Shown: one piece after another, positions 24,892 through 32,526 of the stretch
How the letters are laid out: the number at the start of each line of letters is the position of its first letter
How positions within the stretch are numbered: the stretch's first letter is position 1
DNA from: Selenomonadales bacterium
GTDB lineage: Bacteria; Bacillota; UBA994
Length of the DNA stretch: 64,000 nucleotides
NCBI GenBank assembly: GCA_018335585.1
Contig: JAGXRZ010000041.1
Location: 1 to 64,000 of the forward strand
Direction: 5' to 3'
Translations under genes and position numbers: made by a program
The notes under the pieces: generated by a model
What the model saw: the letters and a program-made list of their open reading frames with translations, nothing else
Databases searched by the model: none
What the model was told of the DNA's origin: nothing

Positions 24892-25928
24892 AGGGCAAGC
24901 CGATTATTGGCATAACTATGGGTGACCCGGGAAGCATAGGTCCCGAGATTTCGGTAAAGGCTTTGCGCGATTCCGCAATATACGAGAAATGTCGGCCGAT
25001 CATTATTGGTGATGTGCCTGTAATGCAAAAAGCACTTGAAATTGTCGGCAGCAACGATCTCAACGTTAATTCGGTCAGTGATGTCAGTTCAGCCCGCTTC
25101 AAGCATGGGATCATAGACGTATTCGACATGGGTGCCATTTCAATGGACAAGGTGGATATCGGTAGATTCACGGCCGCTAATGGTGCGGCTTCCTATCGCT
25201 ATGTAGAAAAAGCCATCACCTTAGCATTGAGCGGTGACATTGACGCAACAGTAACAAACGCGTTGAGCAAAGAGGCGATCAACTTAGCTGGACACGTCTA
25301 TGCAGGTCATACCGAAATCTATGCTCACCTGACCGGGACTACTCAATATGCTATGATGCTCGCCCATGATGATCTGCGGGTAGTTCACGTATCGACTCAT
25401 GTTTCCTTGCGGGAAGCATGTGAACGCGTGAAAGAACATCGCGTCTACGAAGTTATCGTGCTGGCAGATAGAGCCTGCAGAACCCTTGGGATTAAGCGCC
25501 CTGCAGTAGGGGTGGCCGGGCTTAACCCCCACAGCGGAGAAGCGGGAATGTTTGGCACCGAGGAAATCGACGAAATCATCCCCGCTATTGAAAGGGCAAG
25601 GAAAGAGGGCATAAGCGTAGAAGGACCTATCCCGCCGGACACAATATTTCCAAAAGCTAGGGGCGGATGGTATGATATCGTGGTAGCCATGTACCACGAC
25701 CAAGGACATATTCCGCTGAAAATGGAAGGTTTCGTTTATAATAGAGTTGAGAAAAAATGGGATGCAGTGTCCGGTATCAATGTCACGCTAGGCTTGCCAA
25801 TTATCCGTACCTCAGTTGACCACGGCACCGCAATGGACATAGCTTACAAGGGAACGGCTAGCCCATCCAGCCTTGTAGCAGCCATATCCTGTGCTGTGAA
25901 GTTTGCTGAAAATCGAAATGCCCCGTGA
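24885..25928 (+). CDS. PdxA2-type 4-phosphate dehydrogenase
   Basis: A 347-aa member of the 4-hydroxythreonine-4-phosphate dehydrogenase (PdxA) family. It begins with the conserved IGITMGDPGSIGPEI; metal-binding histidines are seen in YAGHTEIYAHLTG and MYHDQGHIPLK, and GLNPHSGEAGMFG is the substrate loop. In this context, with a DUF1537 kinase and KdgT, it is most likely PdxA2, which oxidises and decarboxylates D-threonate or D-erythronate 4-phosphate to dihydroxyacetone phosphate and CO2 with NAD. True PdxA of vitamin B6 synthesis is less likely because no B6 genes are nearby. The start is ATG 24885 after GGAGGG. Confidence 0.85.
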   Translation: MKQGKPIIGITMGDPGSIGPEISVKALRDSAIYEKCRPIIIGDVPVMQKALEIVGSNDLNVNSVSDVSSARFKHGIIDVFDMGAISMDKVDIGRFTAANGAASYRYVEKAITLALSGDIDATVTNALSKEAINLAGHVYAGHTEIYAHLTGTTQYAMMLAHDDLRVVHVSTHVSLREACERVKEHRVYEVIVLADRACRTLGIKRPAVGVAGLNPHSGEAGMFGTEEIDEIIPAIERARKEGISVEGPIPPDTIFPKARGGWYDIVVAMYHDQGHIPLKMEGFVYNRVEKKWDAVSGINVTLGLPIIRTSVDHGTAMDIAYKGTASPSSLVAAISCAVKFAENRNAP

Positions 25929-26001
25929 CAAGACCATTCATCCCTTTGCTCACTACATTGTGCAAGTTCATCAAATCGGCGAACCCGCAGCTTCCCCGCT
26001 T

Positions 26002-27861
26002 TCACGGCGTACTGCCAGTGCGGGCGGCGGTCAACCCTTCTGCCACAAAGCGTGACCGCGCCACGGTGCGACCGCGAATCTGCTTAGGCGAAGTTATGCA
26101 CAGCCTGTTTTTTGCCCGCGTGCAGCCGACGTAGAACAAGCGGCGTTCCTCTTCGAGCTGTTCGGGATGCTCTGCTAAACTGTGCGGCAACAACCCCTCT
26201 ACTGCCCCTATAATCCACACGGCCTCAAACTCCAGCCCTTTGGCACCGTGAAGCGTCATGAGGTTTAGCTTCCCCGGCACGGCATCTTCGCTGCGCGCTT
26301 GGACTAACACCCGCGCGCGCTCTTTGGCATGCTGCAGATATGCGGGTACGGAGCTAAAGGACTCCATTTCTAGCCTTAGCTCCTCGCAGATTTCGGTGTA
26401 CTCGCCGCGCGCTACCCCCCGATGCGCCGCATAGTTTTGCAGATAGCGGCGAAACCCCATTTCCTCTAGATAGTAGTCCAAGGCCGCCGCAGGTGCCAGA
26501 CGAGCCGCTGTACTTAAGTGCAGTTTGAACTTCGAAACACGCTCCGGCGAAACTAGTCTCGCCGCCCGCTGCCAAACACCCTCGCCTTGCGACAAGCGCT
26601 GTAGCTCTGCACCCTGTTCCGCCGACAAGTTTAGTTGACGACGCGCCACCTGCGCGAAGGGTTCAACCTGATTTGGATTTACCGTTAACTCTAAAAAGGA
26701 TAGCACTTCGCGCACAACCCAGTGTTCCTCAAGGAAACGCTCTTTGTCGCGCACGACAAACGGAATACTGGCTGCCACCAACTTGCCGACCAGATGATGA
26801 TTATAGCGGTTGACGCGGTAAAACACAGCCATGTCTTCTAGAGCAGTGCCAGCTTGGCTCTGCTTCTTAACCATAGTGACGATGCTAGCCGCCTCGGCCT
26901 GCTGGCTACTGGGATTAAGGCTTAGCGGCGCTTCCCCGCCCTGGCGCGCGGCGCGACCGACGACCGCGTGGCGCAAAGAATTGCGCGCAATTAAGCGATT
27001 CGTGTACCCGACAATCGCCGGCGTCGACCGGTAATTTGCCGTCAGCTCGATACGCCGTGCACCCGGAAAGTAGCTGCCAAAGTTTAGCAGATACTCTGGC
27101 TTAGCGGCACGCCAGGCGTAAATGGCTTGGTCGACATCGCCCACGGCGCAGATGTTGCCGTGTGCGGCGGCTATCATCCTTAGCACTTCGAACTGAGCGC
27201 GATTAGTATCTTGAAACTCGTCCACCAGGAGGTAGCGAGCCTGCGCTTGCATATGGCGCAGGGCCTGTGGGTTCTCGCGCAGCAGGGCATGGGTCTCAAA
27301 CAGCATATCGTCAAAGTCTAACCTGCCAGCGGCGGTCTTTACTTCTTCGTAACGCACCCACACATCTCGCAGCAGCTTCTTCTCGGGTGGGACGTCCGCG
27401 ACTGACTGCAGGTTGTTCTTGTGCCAGCTGATTATACGCTGCAGCTCGTCTATCTGGTCGTCTCGCACTTCTTCGCCGAGCTTCCGCAACACCTCAGTTA
27501 TCCACTTGCGCTTGAGATTGTCGTCTACAAGCTCGCCGGAAAAGCCAAAGCGCCGTAGCGTCTTCCAGAACAAAGCGTGAAACGTACCGATGTTAACCGT
27601 CCCCGCCCTTTGGTCGGCCTTCTGCAGGAGCCGCACCAGCCGCAACTGCATTTCCCGCGCGGCGGCCTTCGTAAAAGTCACCACCGTAATCTCGGCCGGG
27701 TTCACACCGCTTTCAATAAGCACCGCCGCCCGCGCTGTTACTACCCGCGTCTTGCCGCTCCCCGGCCCTGCTACAACCAAAAGCGGCCCGTCGCGGTGCA
27801 TTACCGCCTGCCGCTGCGCCTCGTTTAGGGTGAATCCGCTTAATATGCTGCTCTCTCGCAC
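26002..27861 (-). CDS. UvrD/Rep-family ATP-dependent DNA helicase
   Basis: A 619-aa superfamily 1A helicase. Motifs in order: Q motif LNEAQRQAV, Walker A AGPGSGKTRVV (about residue 34), motif II VDEFQDTNRAQFE, motif III GDVDQAIYAWR, motif IV ANYRST, motif V TLHGAKGLEFEAVW, motif VI EERRLFYVGCTRAK. It is shorter than PcrA/UvrD (about 720-740 aa) because the C-terminal extension that contacts RNA polymerase is missing. It is probably an accessory DNA repair helicase. It starts at GTG 27861 with a weak site. It stands alone between pdxA and the sigma factor operon. Confidence 0.9.
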   Translation of the reverse strand: MRESSILSGFTLNEAQRQAVMHRDGPLLVVAGPGSGKTRVVTARAAVLIESGVNPAEITVVTFTKAAAREMQLRLVRLLQKADQRAGTVNIGTFHALFWKTLRRFGFSGELVDDNLKRKWITEVLRKLGEEVRDDQIDELQRIISWHKNNLQSVADVPPEKKLLRDVWVRYEEVKTAAGRLDFDDMLFETHALLRENPQALRHMQAQARYLLVDEFQDTNRAQFEVLRMIAAAHGNICAVGDVDQAIYAWRAAKPEYLLNFGSYFPGARRIELTANYRSTPAIVGYTNRLIARNSLRHAVVGRAARQGGEAPLSLNPSSQQAEAASIVTMVKKQSQAGTALEDMAVFYRVNRYNHHLVGKLVAASIPFVVRDKERFLEEHWVVREVLSFLELTVNPNQVEPFAQVARRQLNLSAEQGAELQRLSQGEGVWQRAARLVSPERVSKFKLHLSTAARLAPAAALDYYLEEMGFRRYLQNYAAHRGVARGEYTEICEELRLEMESFSSVPAYLQHAKERARVLVQARSEDAVPGKLNLMTLHGAKGLEFEAVWIIGAVEGLLPHSLAEHPEQLEEERRLFYVGCTRAKNRLCITSPKQIRGRTVARSRFVAEGLTAARTGSTP

Positions 27862-27960
27862 TGCGTCACCGTCCTGAATCAGCTCTTATTGCGTCCTGCG
27901 ACTATATCTTTCCACACTGCACATGCATCCTCCTGCCCTCGCCATGCCGCGCGTGGTGCA

Positions 27961-27987
27961 ACAGCTTCAGACAAACGCCTAAGCTGT
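27961..27987. promoter_or_regulatory. Inverted repeat before the ECF sigma gene
   Basis: A 7-bp inverted repeat ACAGCTT/AAGCTGT with 13-base spacing lies about 40 bases before the sigma factor start. It may be part of its promoter or operator region. No clear ECF-type -35/-10 pair was found. Confidence 0.25.
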
Positions 27988-28024
27988 GCGTTATAGTAAG
28001 TGAAAAAGGAAGTGTGGTGGTTTC

Positions 28025-28546
28025 GTGGACGCGGCAACCTATTCAGTGTTAGTGGCGCGCTATCAGCGCCTTGCGTACAGCATTGCTTGGCAGTTGCTGC
28101 AGAACCGCGAAGAGGCAGAGGACGTGACGCAAGAGGCTTTTGTCAAGGTGTATAACCGCCTTAAGGCTATGCCCGACCTAAACTTCCTCCCCTATCTTAA
28201 AACTACCGTCGCTAACTCATGTAAGGACAAACTGCGTCGACAGCAAACGGCGGCCAAGTACCTGGCAATGAACGTAAGTCCCAATGAGGCAGAACTCCCC
28301 TCGCCGGAAGACATAGTCATAGAGCTCACCCAACACCAGCTGCTGCAGAAAGCCATAGATTCACTCCCAGATATGTACCGGCAAGTTCTTGTACTGCACT
28401 ACGCCTGCGAGCACTCGTACGAGCACATAGCAGAGCTGCTCAATCAGCCACTATCAATCGTTAAAAACCGCATCTTCCGCGGCAAGAAGCTGCTAAGAGA
28501 CGCCTATCTTAAGATAGAAGGAGGGACGACAGGTGAAGTGCCTTGA
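28025..28546 (+). CDS. ECF RNA polymerase sigma factor
   Basis: A 173-aa sigma-70-family factor with region 2 (RLAYSIAWQLLQNREEAEDVTQEAFVKVY split by a short loop, residues about 13-45) and region 4 (LPDMYRQVLVLHYACEHSYEHIAELL, about 115-160). Regions 1 and 3 are absent, as in extracytoplasmic-function sigma factors. It starts at GTG 28025. It overlaps the anti-sigma gene by 14 bases, so it is translationally coupled to its likely inhibitor. The operon also encodes two envelope proteins, which suggests an envelope stress regulon. Confidence 0.9.
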   Translation: MDAATYSVLVARYQRLAYSIAWQLLQNREEAEDVTQEAFVKVYNRLKAMPDLNFLPYLKTTVANSCKDKLRRQQTAAKYLAMNVSPNEAELPSPEDIVIELTQHQLLQKAIDSLPDMYRQVLVLHYACEHSYEHIAELLNQPLSIVKNRIFRGKKLLRDAYLKIEGGTTGEVP

Positions 28547-29036
28547 ACTAGAGCACAAGTTTGAAGCGTACCTCGCGGGCGACTTAACCCCTGCGGACAA
28601 CCTACACGTAGAACAGCACCTAGAGTCGTGTCCCGCCTGCGCTGCCCTCCTGCTACGCGATGACCCTCTGCTCGACAACCTGTTAGCCTCAGACTGGTAC
28701 ATGCGCGAAGCACCCGATGTGACATCTCGAGTCATGCAGTCCATACACACGCCCAGCCAGTCAAGACTAATGTGGGTACTGGCAACTTTGTCGGTCTACA
28801 TGGTATTGGTGCTCGGCGGCACTGGGGCCCTTCTGTTCTCGCCAAAACTTGGGCTCGCGGCGGATGTGTGGCGTTACGTGACAATCCTCTGGCAATCGAT
28901 GGCCCTAGTACTGAGGTTAATAGTAACCGCCTTTGGCTTCTACGAGCTGAGCGCACTCGCGCTCACCCTTGTCTTTGCCCTCGCGACCGCTGCACTTTTT
29001 GGCATGGCTCTACTTAGTAAGGAGGAATTTGCGTGA
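28533..29036 (+). CDS. Zinc-finger anti-sigma factor
   Basis: A 167-aa membrane protein with an N-terminal zf-HC2 anti-sigma domain (LEHKFEAYLAGDL ... HVEQHLESCPACAALL, the HxxxCxxC motif near residues 31-38) and two or three hydrophobic segments after residue 75 (ATLSVYMVLVLGGTGALLF and two more). It should hold the co-encoded sigma factor at the membrane. The start is GTG 28533, 9 nt after GAAGGAGGG. It overlaps the next gene by 4 bases (GTGA). Confidence 0.85.
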   Translation: MKCLELEHKFEAYLAGDLTPADNLHVEQHLESCPACAALLLRDDPLLDNLLASDWYMREAPDVTSRVMQSIHTPSQSRLMWVLATLSVYMVLVLGGTGALLFSPKLGLAADVWRYVTILWQSMALVLRLIVTAFGFYELSALALTLVFALATAALFGMALLSKEEFA

Positions 29037-29878
29037 AGAAGTATTTAGTTGTCGCGGTGTTTGTTGCTGTGCTGTTACTTCCGGCGCTAGCCGGCGCAGC
29101 ATCACAAGACAGCATCGTCAGATTTGGCGAGGACGCCGAGGTACCCCAAGGAACCACCGTCGACACCAACGTGGTTGTCTTTAACGGCAACGCCACCGTG
29201 CGCGGCCGCGTGCGCGAGAACGTGGTTGTAATTATGGGGGATATCTATCTCGAACAAGAAGCTGTGGTCGACGGCAATGTTGTCGCAGTGGGCGGCCGCG
29301 TAGTAAAGAGCCCCACGGCCCATATCGGCGGCGAGAACGTAAGCCTTGGCGCGGGCAACCTCCGCTTTATGCCGCATATGAATTTCTCGTATGCGCGACA
29401 CGTAGGTGTACATTCTGTGTGGAAATTGCTGTCGATAATGTTTCTGGGTGGGGTGCTCTACTGGTTGCTCCCCGCTCCCGTAGTGAAAGTGGCCAGCGCA
29501 GCCAGCGCCGACCCACTGAAATCTGTACTCTACGGCCTGCTGGGCTATCTGGCGGTGATACCCCTCACCGTCATGCTGATTATCACTATTGTCGGGATAA
29601 TGGCCTTGCCGCTGCTGTGGGCGTCTGTATTCGCCGGCCGCTTCCTAGGGCAAGTGGCACTCGGCTTGCTCGCGGGCAAGTTCATCGCCGAACGGATGAA
29701 TCTGAGCTCAAGCGGCGCAGCGCATGTACTCCTTGGGCTGTTGGCGCTTGGCCTCTTTACGCTTATCCCGGTCGTAGGCGGCCTGATGTCCTTGTTCTAC
29801 AGCCTGCTCGGCTTTGGAGCCGTAGTGTGGACTCTATTGGCACAACGGGCAGCGACTAAGGAGGGAGGCAATGTCTAA
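29033..29878 (+). CDS. Secreted-domain bactofilin-like membrane protein
   Basis: A 281-aa protein with a signal peptide (residues 1-22, KYLVVAVFVAVLLLPALAGA), a short beta-helical polymer-forming/bactofilin-like domain (residues about 25-105, with repeated VRGRVRENVVVIMGDIYLEQE and VVDGNVVAVGGRVVKS), and four hydrophobic segments in the C-terminal half. The beta-helix would sit outside the membrane. The function is not established. It starts at GTG 29033 overlapping the anti-sigma stop codon; GGAGGAATT precedes. Confidence 0.75.
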   Translation: MKKYLVVAVFVAVLLLPALAGAASQDSIVRFGEDAEVPQGTTVDTNVVVFNGNATVRGRVRENVVVIMGDIYLEQEAVVDGNVVAVGGRVVKSPTAHIGGENVSLGAGNLRFMPHMNFSYARHVGVHSVWKLLSIMFLGGVLYWLLPAPVVKVASAASADPLKSVLYGLLGYLAVIPLTVMLIITIVGIMALPLLWASVFAGRFLGQVALGLLAGKFIAERMNLSSSGAAHVLLGLLALGLFTLIPVVGGLMSLFYSLLGFGAVVWTLLAQRAATKEGGNV

Positions 29879-30692
29879 ACTGATTAGGGCGTTTCTTGTC
29901 GTCGCGGGGCTTTGGGTTCTGCTTGGCGCCCTCGTGGTCGTGCCCTTTCACAATTTCCTGTTTAACGTAATGCCAGAGCTTATCCAAGTAGCCGACGAGG
30001 TGAGGCGCGAAGAGGTAATAACGAAGCCTGCGGCTGGCATTAATACGTTGCAGGTGCAGACCATCAGCGGCTCTATTATTGTGACCGGTGCGGACACAGC
30101 CGAGATTACCATCAGGGCCTACTACAGCTCGCGCGGTCACAATGCCACAGCTCGCGTGCACGAGCTACGAACCGACACAGCAATACAAGGCGATACGCTC
30201 GCGGTGAGTGCGGTGTTCCCGACCAGAGTTATGGCTCACGACGCCGTCCGCTATGAGATAATCGTCCCCCGCACCATAAACCTTAACGCGTCTACTGTCA
30301 ACGGACGGGTCGACGCCCATGAGTTAATTGGGATAGTAGATGTAACGGCCACTAACGGCCCCGTAGAGGTGCTGGGCGAAACCGGTCCGAGCCAGCTCAC
30401 CGCGCGCACAACTAACGGAGGCATAACCGTAAAGGTGGCTCCTCGGCAAGGCCAGTACGAGCTTCGTACCGTCAACGGTTCCATACGCGTCGCACTGCCG
30501 GAGGACTTAGGCGTCACCTTGCGCGCGAATGCCGTCAACGGCGGCGTAACGCTAGACTACGGGCAGTGGATGTTGCAGGGCGGACAAATCAGCCGCCGTA
30601 ACGTGAACGCCACCCTCGGCGACGGCGCGCTGCAGCTTGATGTCAACACAGTGAACGGCAGCATTAGGCTTGAGCGGTTGGGGAGAAGGTAG
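29871..30692 (+). CDS. DUF4097 beta-strand-repeat protein
   Basis: A 273-aa protein with an N-terminal membrane anchor (residues about 7-28) and a long repetitive beta-structure of the DUF4097/putative adhesin type. Units ending in NG recur: STVNGRVDAHE, TATNGPVEVLG, RTTNGGITVKV, RTVNGSIRVAL, NAVNGGVTLDY, NTVNGSIRLER. These form a beta-helix or solenoid presumed to lie outside the cell. DUF4097 proteins are often encoded with sigma/anti-sigma or PspC-type stress genes, as here. The start ATG 29871 overlaps the preceding gene by 8 bases. Confidence 0.8.
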   Translation: MSKLIRAFLVVAGLWVLLGALVVVPFHNFLFNVMPELIQVADEVRREEVITKPAAGINTLQVQTISGSIIVTGADTAEITIRAYYSSRGHNATARVHELRTDTAIQGDTLAVSAVFPTRVMAHDAVRYEIIVPRTINLNASTVNGRVDAHELIGIVDVTATNGPVEVLGETGPSQLTARTTNGGITVKVAPRQGQYELRTVNGSIRVALPEDLGVTLRANAVNGGVTLDYGQWMLQGGQISRRNVNATLGDGALQLDVNTVNGSIRLERLGRR

Positions 30693-30702
30693 ATTCATTT
30701 CT

Positions 30703-30780
30703 CTAGAGGGCCTCAAACCACGTCCGTATGCGTTCGGCCATCACGTAGTCGTCGATTACGTTCCAAAGGTTCAGCGTCGG
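30703..30780 (-). other. Possible 3' gene remnant
   Basis: A minus-strand frame ending at TAG 30703 reads PTLNLWNVIDDYVMAERI-RTWFEAL, which looks like a natural protein C-terminus but has no start codon and runs into the end of the desulfhydrase pseudogene. It may be a fragment of a deleted neighbouring gene. I do not recognise the family. Confidence 0.25.
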
Positions 30781-30790
30781 CACTGCTCTG

Positions 30791-31616
30791 CTACCCCAAC
30801 ACCTGCTCCCGATAGTGATAAAGCGCGGGCGAACCGCCGGTATGCAGAAACAGCACCTTGTCGTCCGGTGCAAAGAAGCCTTCGCGTACTAGGCCGATTA
30901 GCCCTGCCATTTGCTTGCCGGTGTAGACTGGGTCAAGCAGAATGCCTTCGCTCTGAGCTAGGAGTGTTACCGCCTCAGCCATTGCCGGTGTGGGGCGGGA
31001 GTAACCTGCGCCTACGTAACCGTCAAAGCAGCGCACCTTGTCGCGCGTCGGCGCTGGGCAGCCGACATGGTATGCGGTTGCCGCAGCCAAGTCAAAAATC
31101 AGCTTCTCCTGCAGAGCGTTTGGACGACTTACGTTTATGCCTAAGACGGGGAGGTTTAGGTGTGTGCCTTCTACGCCGACTAGCACGCCGGCGTGGGTAC
31201 CGCCGCTGCCGCTAGGCACGACTATGAAGTCGAAGCTTAGCCCCTGCTCGAACATCTGTTGCGCTAACTCCTGCACGCAGGCAACGTAACCTGTCGCACC
31301 GAGGGGATTTGAACCGCCGCCCGGGATAATGTAGGGTCTACCCCCCTCCTGCCGCACTGCCGCGGCGACGGTTTCCATCGCTTGCAGCATGTCGCTGCCG
31401 CCCGGCACGACGGTTATCGCCTCAACGCCAAGGAGTTGATACAAGAAGTTGTTGCCCCCCGCTGCAGGGTCGAAGCTACCTGCGACGCGCTCTTCTAGCA
31501 CTAAGCGGCAACGCAAGCCCTCGCGCACAGCGGCGGCTAAGGTGAGACGGCAGTGGTTTGACTGCACAGCGCCACAGGTAATCAGGGTGTCGGCGCGGAA
31601 ACTTGGCTAGGTTCAT
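30791..31616 (-). pseudogene. D-cysteine desulfhydrase/ACC deaminase, internal deletion
   Basis: A PLP-dependent enzyme gene of the D-cysteine desulfhydrase family is broken near its 5' end. A proper start (ATG 31616 behind GGGAGG) reads MNLAKFPR, the family N-terminus, and then jumps at about 31591 into DTLITCGAVQSNHCRL in another reading frame. About 60 codons are missing at that point, including the GGNKTRK motif whose lysine binds PLP. The rest (VVPGGSDMLQAM, IPGGGSNPLGATGYVAC, PSGSGGTHAG, FLHTGGSPALYHY) is intact. Translation from GTG 31567 would give 258 aa without the catalytic lysine. I call it a pseudogene with recent deletion. Confidence 0.85.
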
Positions 31617-31730
31617 GCTTTCGCCTCCCGATAATGACAATGTGGGCGCAAAATCTGGCTATCACGCCATATAACGTTCGCCATTTTCTGGCGGATTCCT
31701 GCATGTAATTCTGCCCCCTACTATCGACTA

Positions 31731-31759
31731 TTGTATTTTGTCTTCTTCTTGCATATACT
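31731..31759 (+). promoter_or_regulatory. Promoter of the AbrB/PIN toxin-antitoxin operon
   Basis: TTGTAT (31731-31736) and TATACT (31754-31759) with a 17-base spacer form a good sigma-70/SigA promoter, about 58 bases before the antitoxin start. Confidence 0.6.
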
Positions 31760-31763
31760 GAGG

Positions 31764-31788
31764 GTAGGGTAAGTAGGACTTTCCCTAC
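31764..31788. promoter_or_regulatory. Operator candidate for the antitoxin
   Basis: Inverted repeat GTAGGG/CCCTAC with 13-base spacing lies at the predicted transcription start of the toxin-antitoxin operon. AbrB-type antitoxins usually repress their own promoter, so this is the natural place for the site. Confidence 0.45.
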
Positions 31789-31816
31789 ATCAGAGTTTAC
31801 TTAAGGAGGTAGCAAG

Positions 31817-32089
31817 ATGACCGCTCCATTAGTTGATAATGCAAAGGTAATGGCCAAAGGCCAGATTACCCTGCCCAAAGACATCCGCTCCAAGCTTCGC
31901 CTTGCCAGCGGCGACCGTGTTACGCTGATTTGCGAAGGTGACCAGGTCATTCTCATGAACTCAGCTCTGTATGCTATGAAAATGCTACAGAGAGAAATGC
32001 GAGGTGAGGCAGGCAAGGCTGGACTCCTTACCGATGACGACGTACTTGAACTTGTGAAGGAAGTCCGTGCGGAGATTGAGGGGCTGTGA
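31817..32089 (+). CDS. AbrB/SpoVT-type antitoxin
   Basis: A 90-aa protein with an N-terminal SpoVT-AbrB swapped-hairpin DNA-binding domain (VMAKGQITLPKDIRSKLRLASGDRVTLICEGDQV, split over residues 11-46) and an acidic helical tail (LTDDDVLELVKEVRAEIEGL) that would block the toxin. The ATG 31817 follows TAAGGAGG. The stop codon overlaps the PIN toxin start by 4 bases. It is likely antitoxin and autorepressor. Confidence 0.88.
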   Translation: MTAPLVDNAKVMAKGQITLPKDIRSKLRLASGDRVTLICEGDQVILMNSALYAMKMLQREMRGEAGKAGLLTDDDVLELVKEVRAEIEGL

Positions 32090-32499
32090 GAGTATTGATC
32101 GACACCAATATCTTGGTCTCGGCTGCTTTGAGTGGCGATGGCGCACCATACCAGGCATACATCAAAGCGGTTACGCACCCGAATCGCGGCATCGTCTGCG
32201 ACCAAAACGTCGATGAAATTCGCCGAGTATACAACCGAAAATTCCCCCACAAAGTCCAAGCGCTCGAACGCTTTTTGGCTCTCGCCCTCACAGTCCTCGA
32301 AGTAGTGCCAACTCCTGTTGTTGACGTGCCCGATGAGGCCCTTCTAAGAGATGCAAGCGATAGGCCGATCCTCAGGGCAGCAATTACTGCAAGGGCCGAT
32401 GTGCTTGTAACAGGGGACAGAGACTTCCTGCAATCTGGTATAACGAGTCCAAAGATCATGACCGCTACTGAGTTTCTGCAAATGGACCAGCTGCCTTAG
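32086..32499 (+). CDS. PIN-domain toxin (VapC-like ribonuclease)
   Basis: A 137-aa PIN-domain protein of the putative toxin (COG1569-like) type. It starts with LIDTNILVSAAL (first catalytic Asp and Asn) and carries the acidic residues in DRPILRAAITARADVLVTGDRDFL. It is expected to be a Mg-dependent endoribonuclease neutralised by the co-encoded AbrB-type protein. The start is GTG 32086 overlapping the antitoxin stop. Such a pair may stabilise the region or respond to stress. Confidence 0.88.
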   Translation: MRVLIDTNILVSAALSGDGAPYQAYIKAVTHPNRGIVCDQNVDEIRRVYNRKFPHKVQALERFLALALTVLEVVPTPVVDVPDEALLRDASDRPILRAAITARADVLVTGDRDFLQSGITSPKIMTATEFLQMDQLP

Positions 32500-32526
32500 A
32501 CGAGAAAGCGATAGGAGGGGAAAGCA

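Noticed and set aside
24885-25928. Assigning PdxA of pyridoxal phosphate synthesis
   Set aside because: The neighbours are a sugar-acid kinase, permease and dehydratase, which fit PdxA2 catabolism better; no other vitamin B6 genes are near.
31817-32499. AbrB/PIN pair as part of a larger defence system
   Set aside because: It has its own promoter and sits between a pseudogene and an amidase gene; it looks like an ordinary VapBC-like toxin-antitoxin pair.
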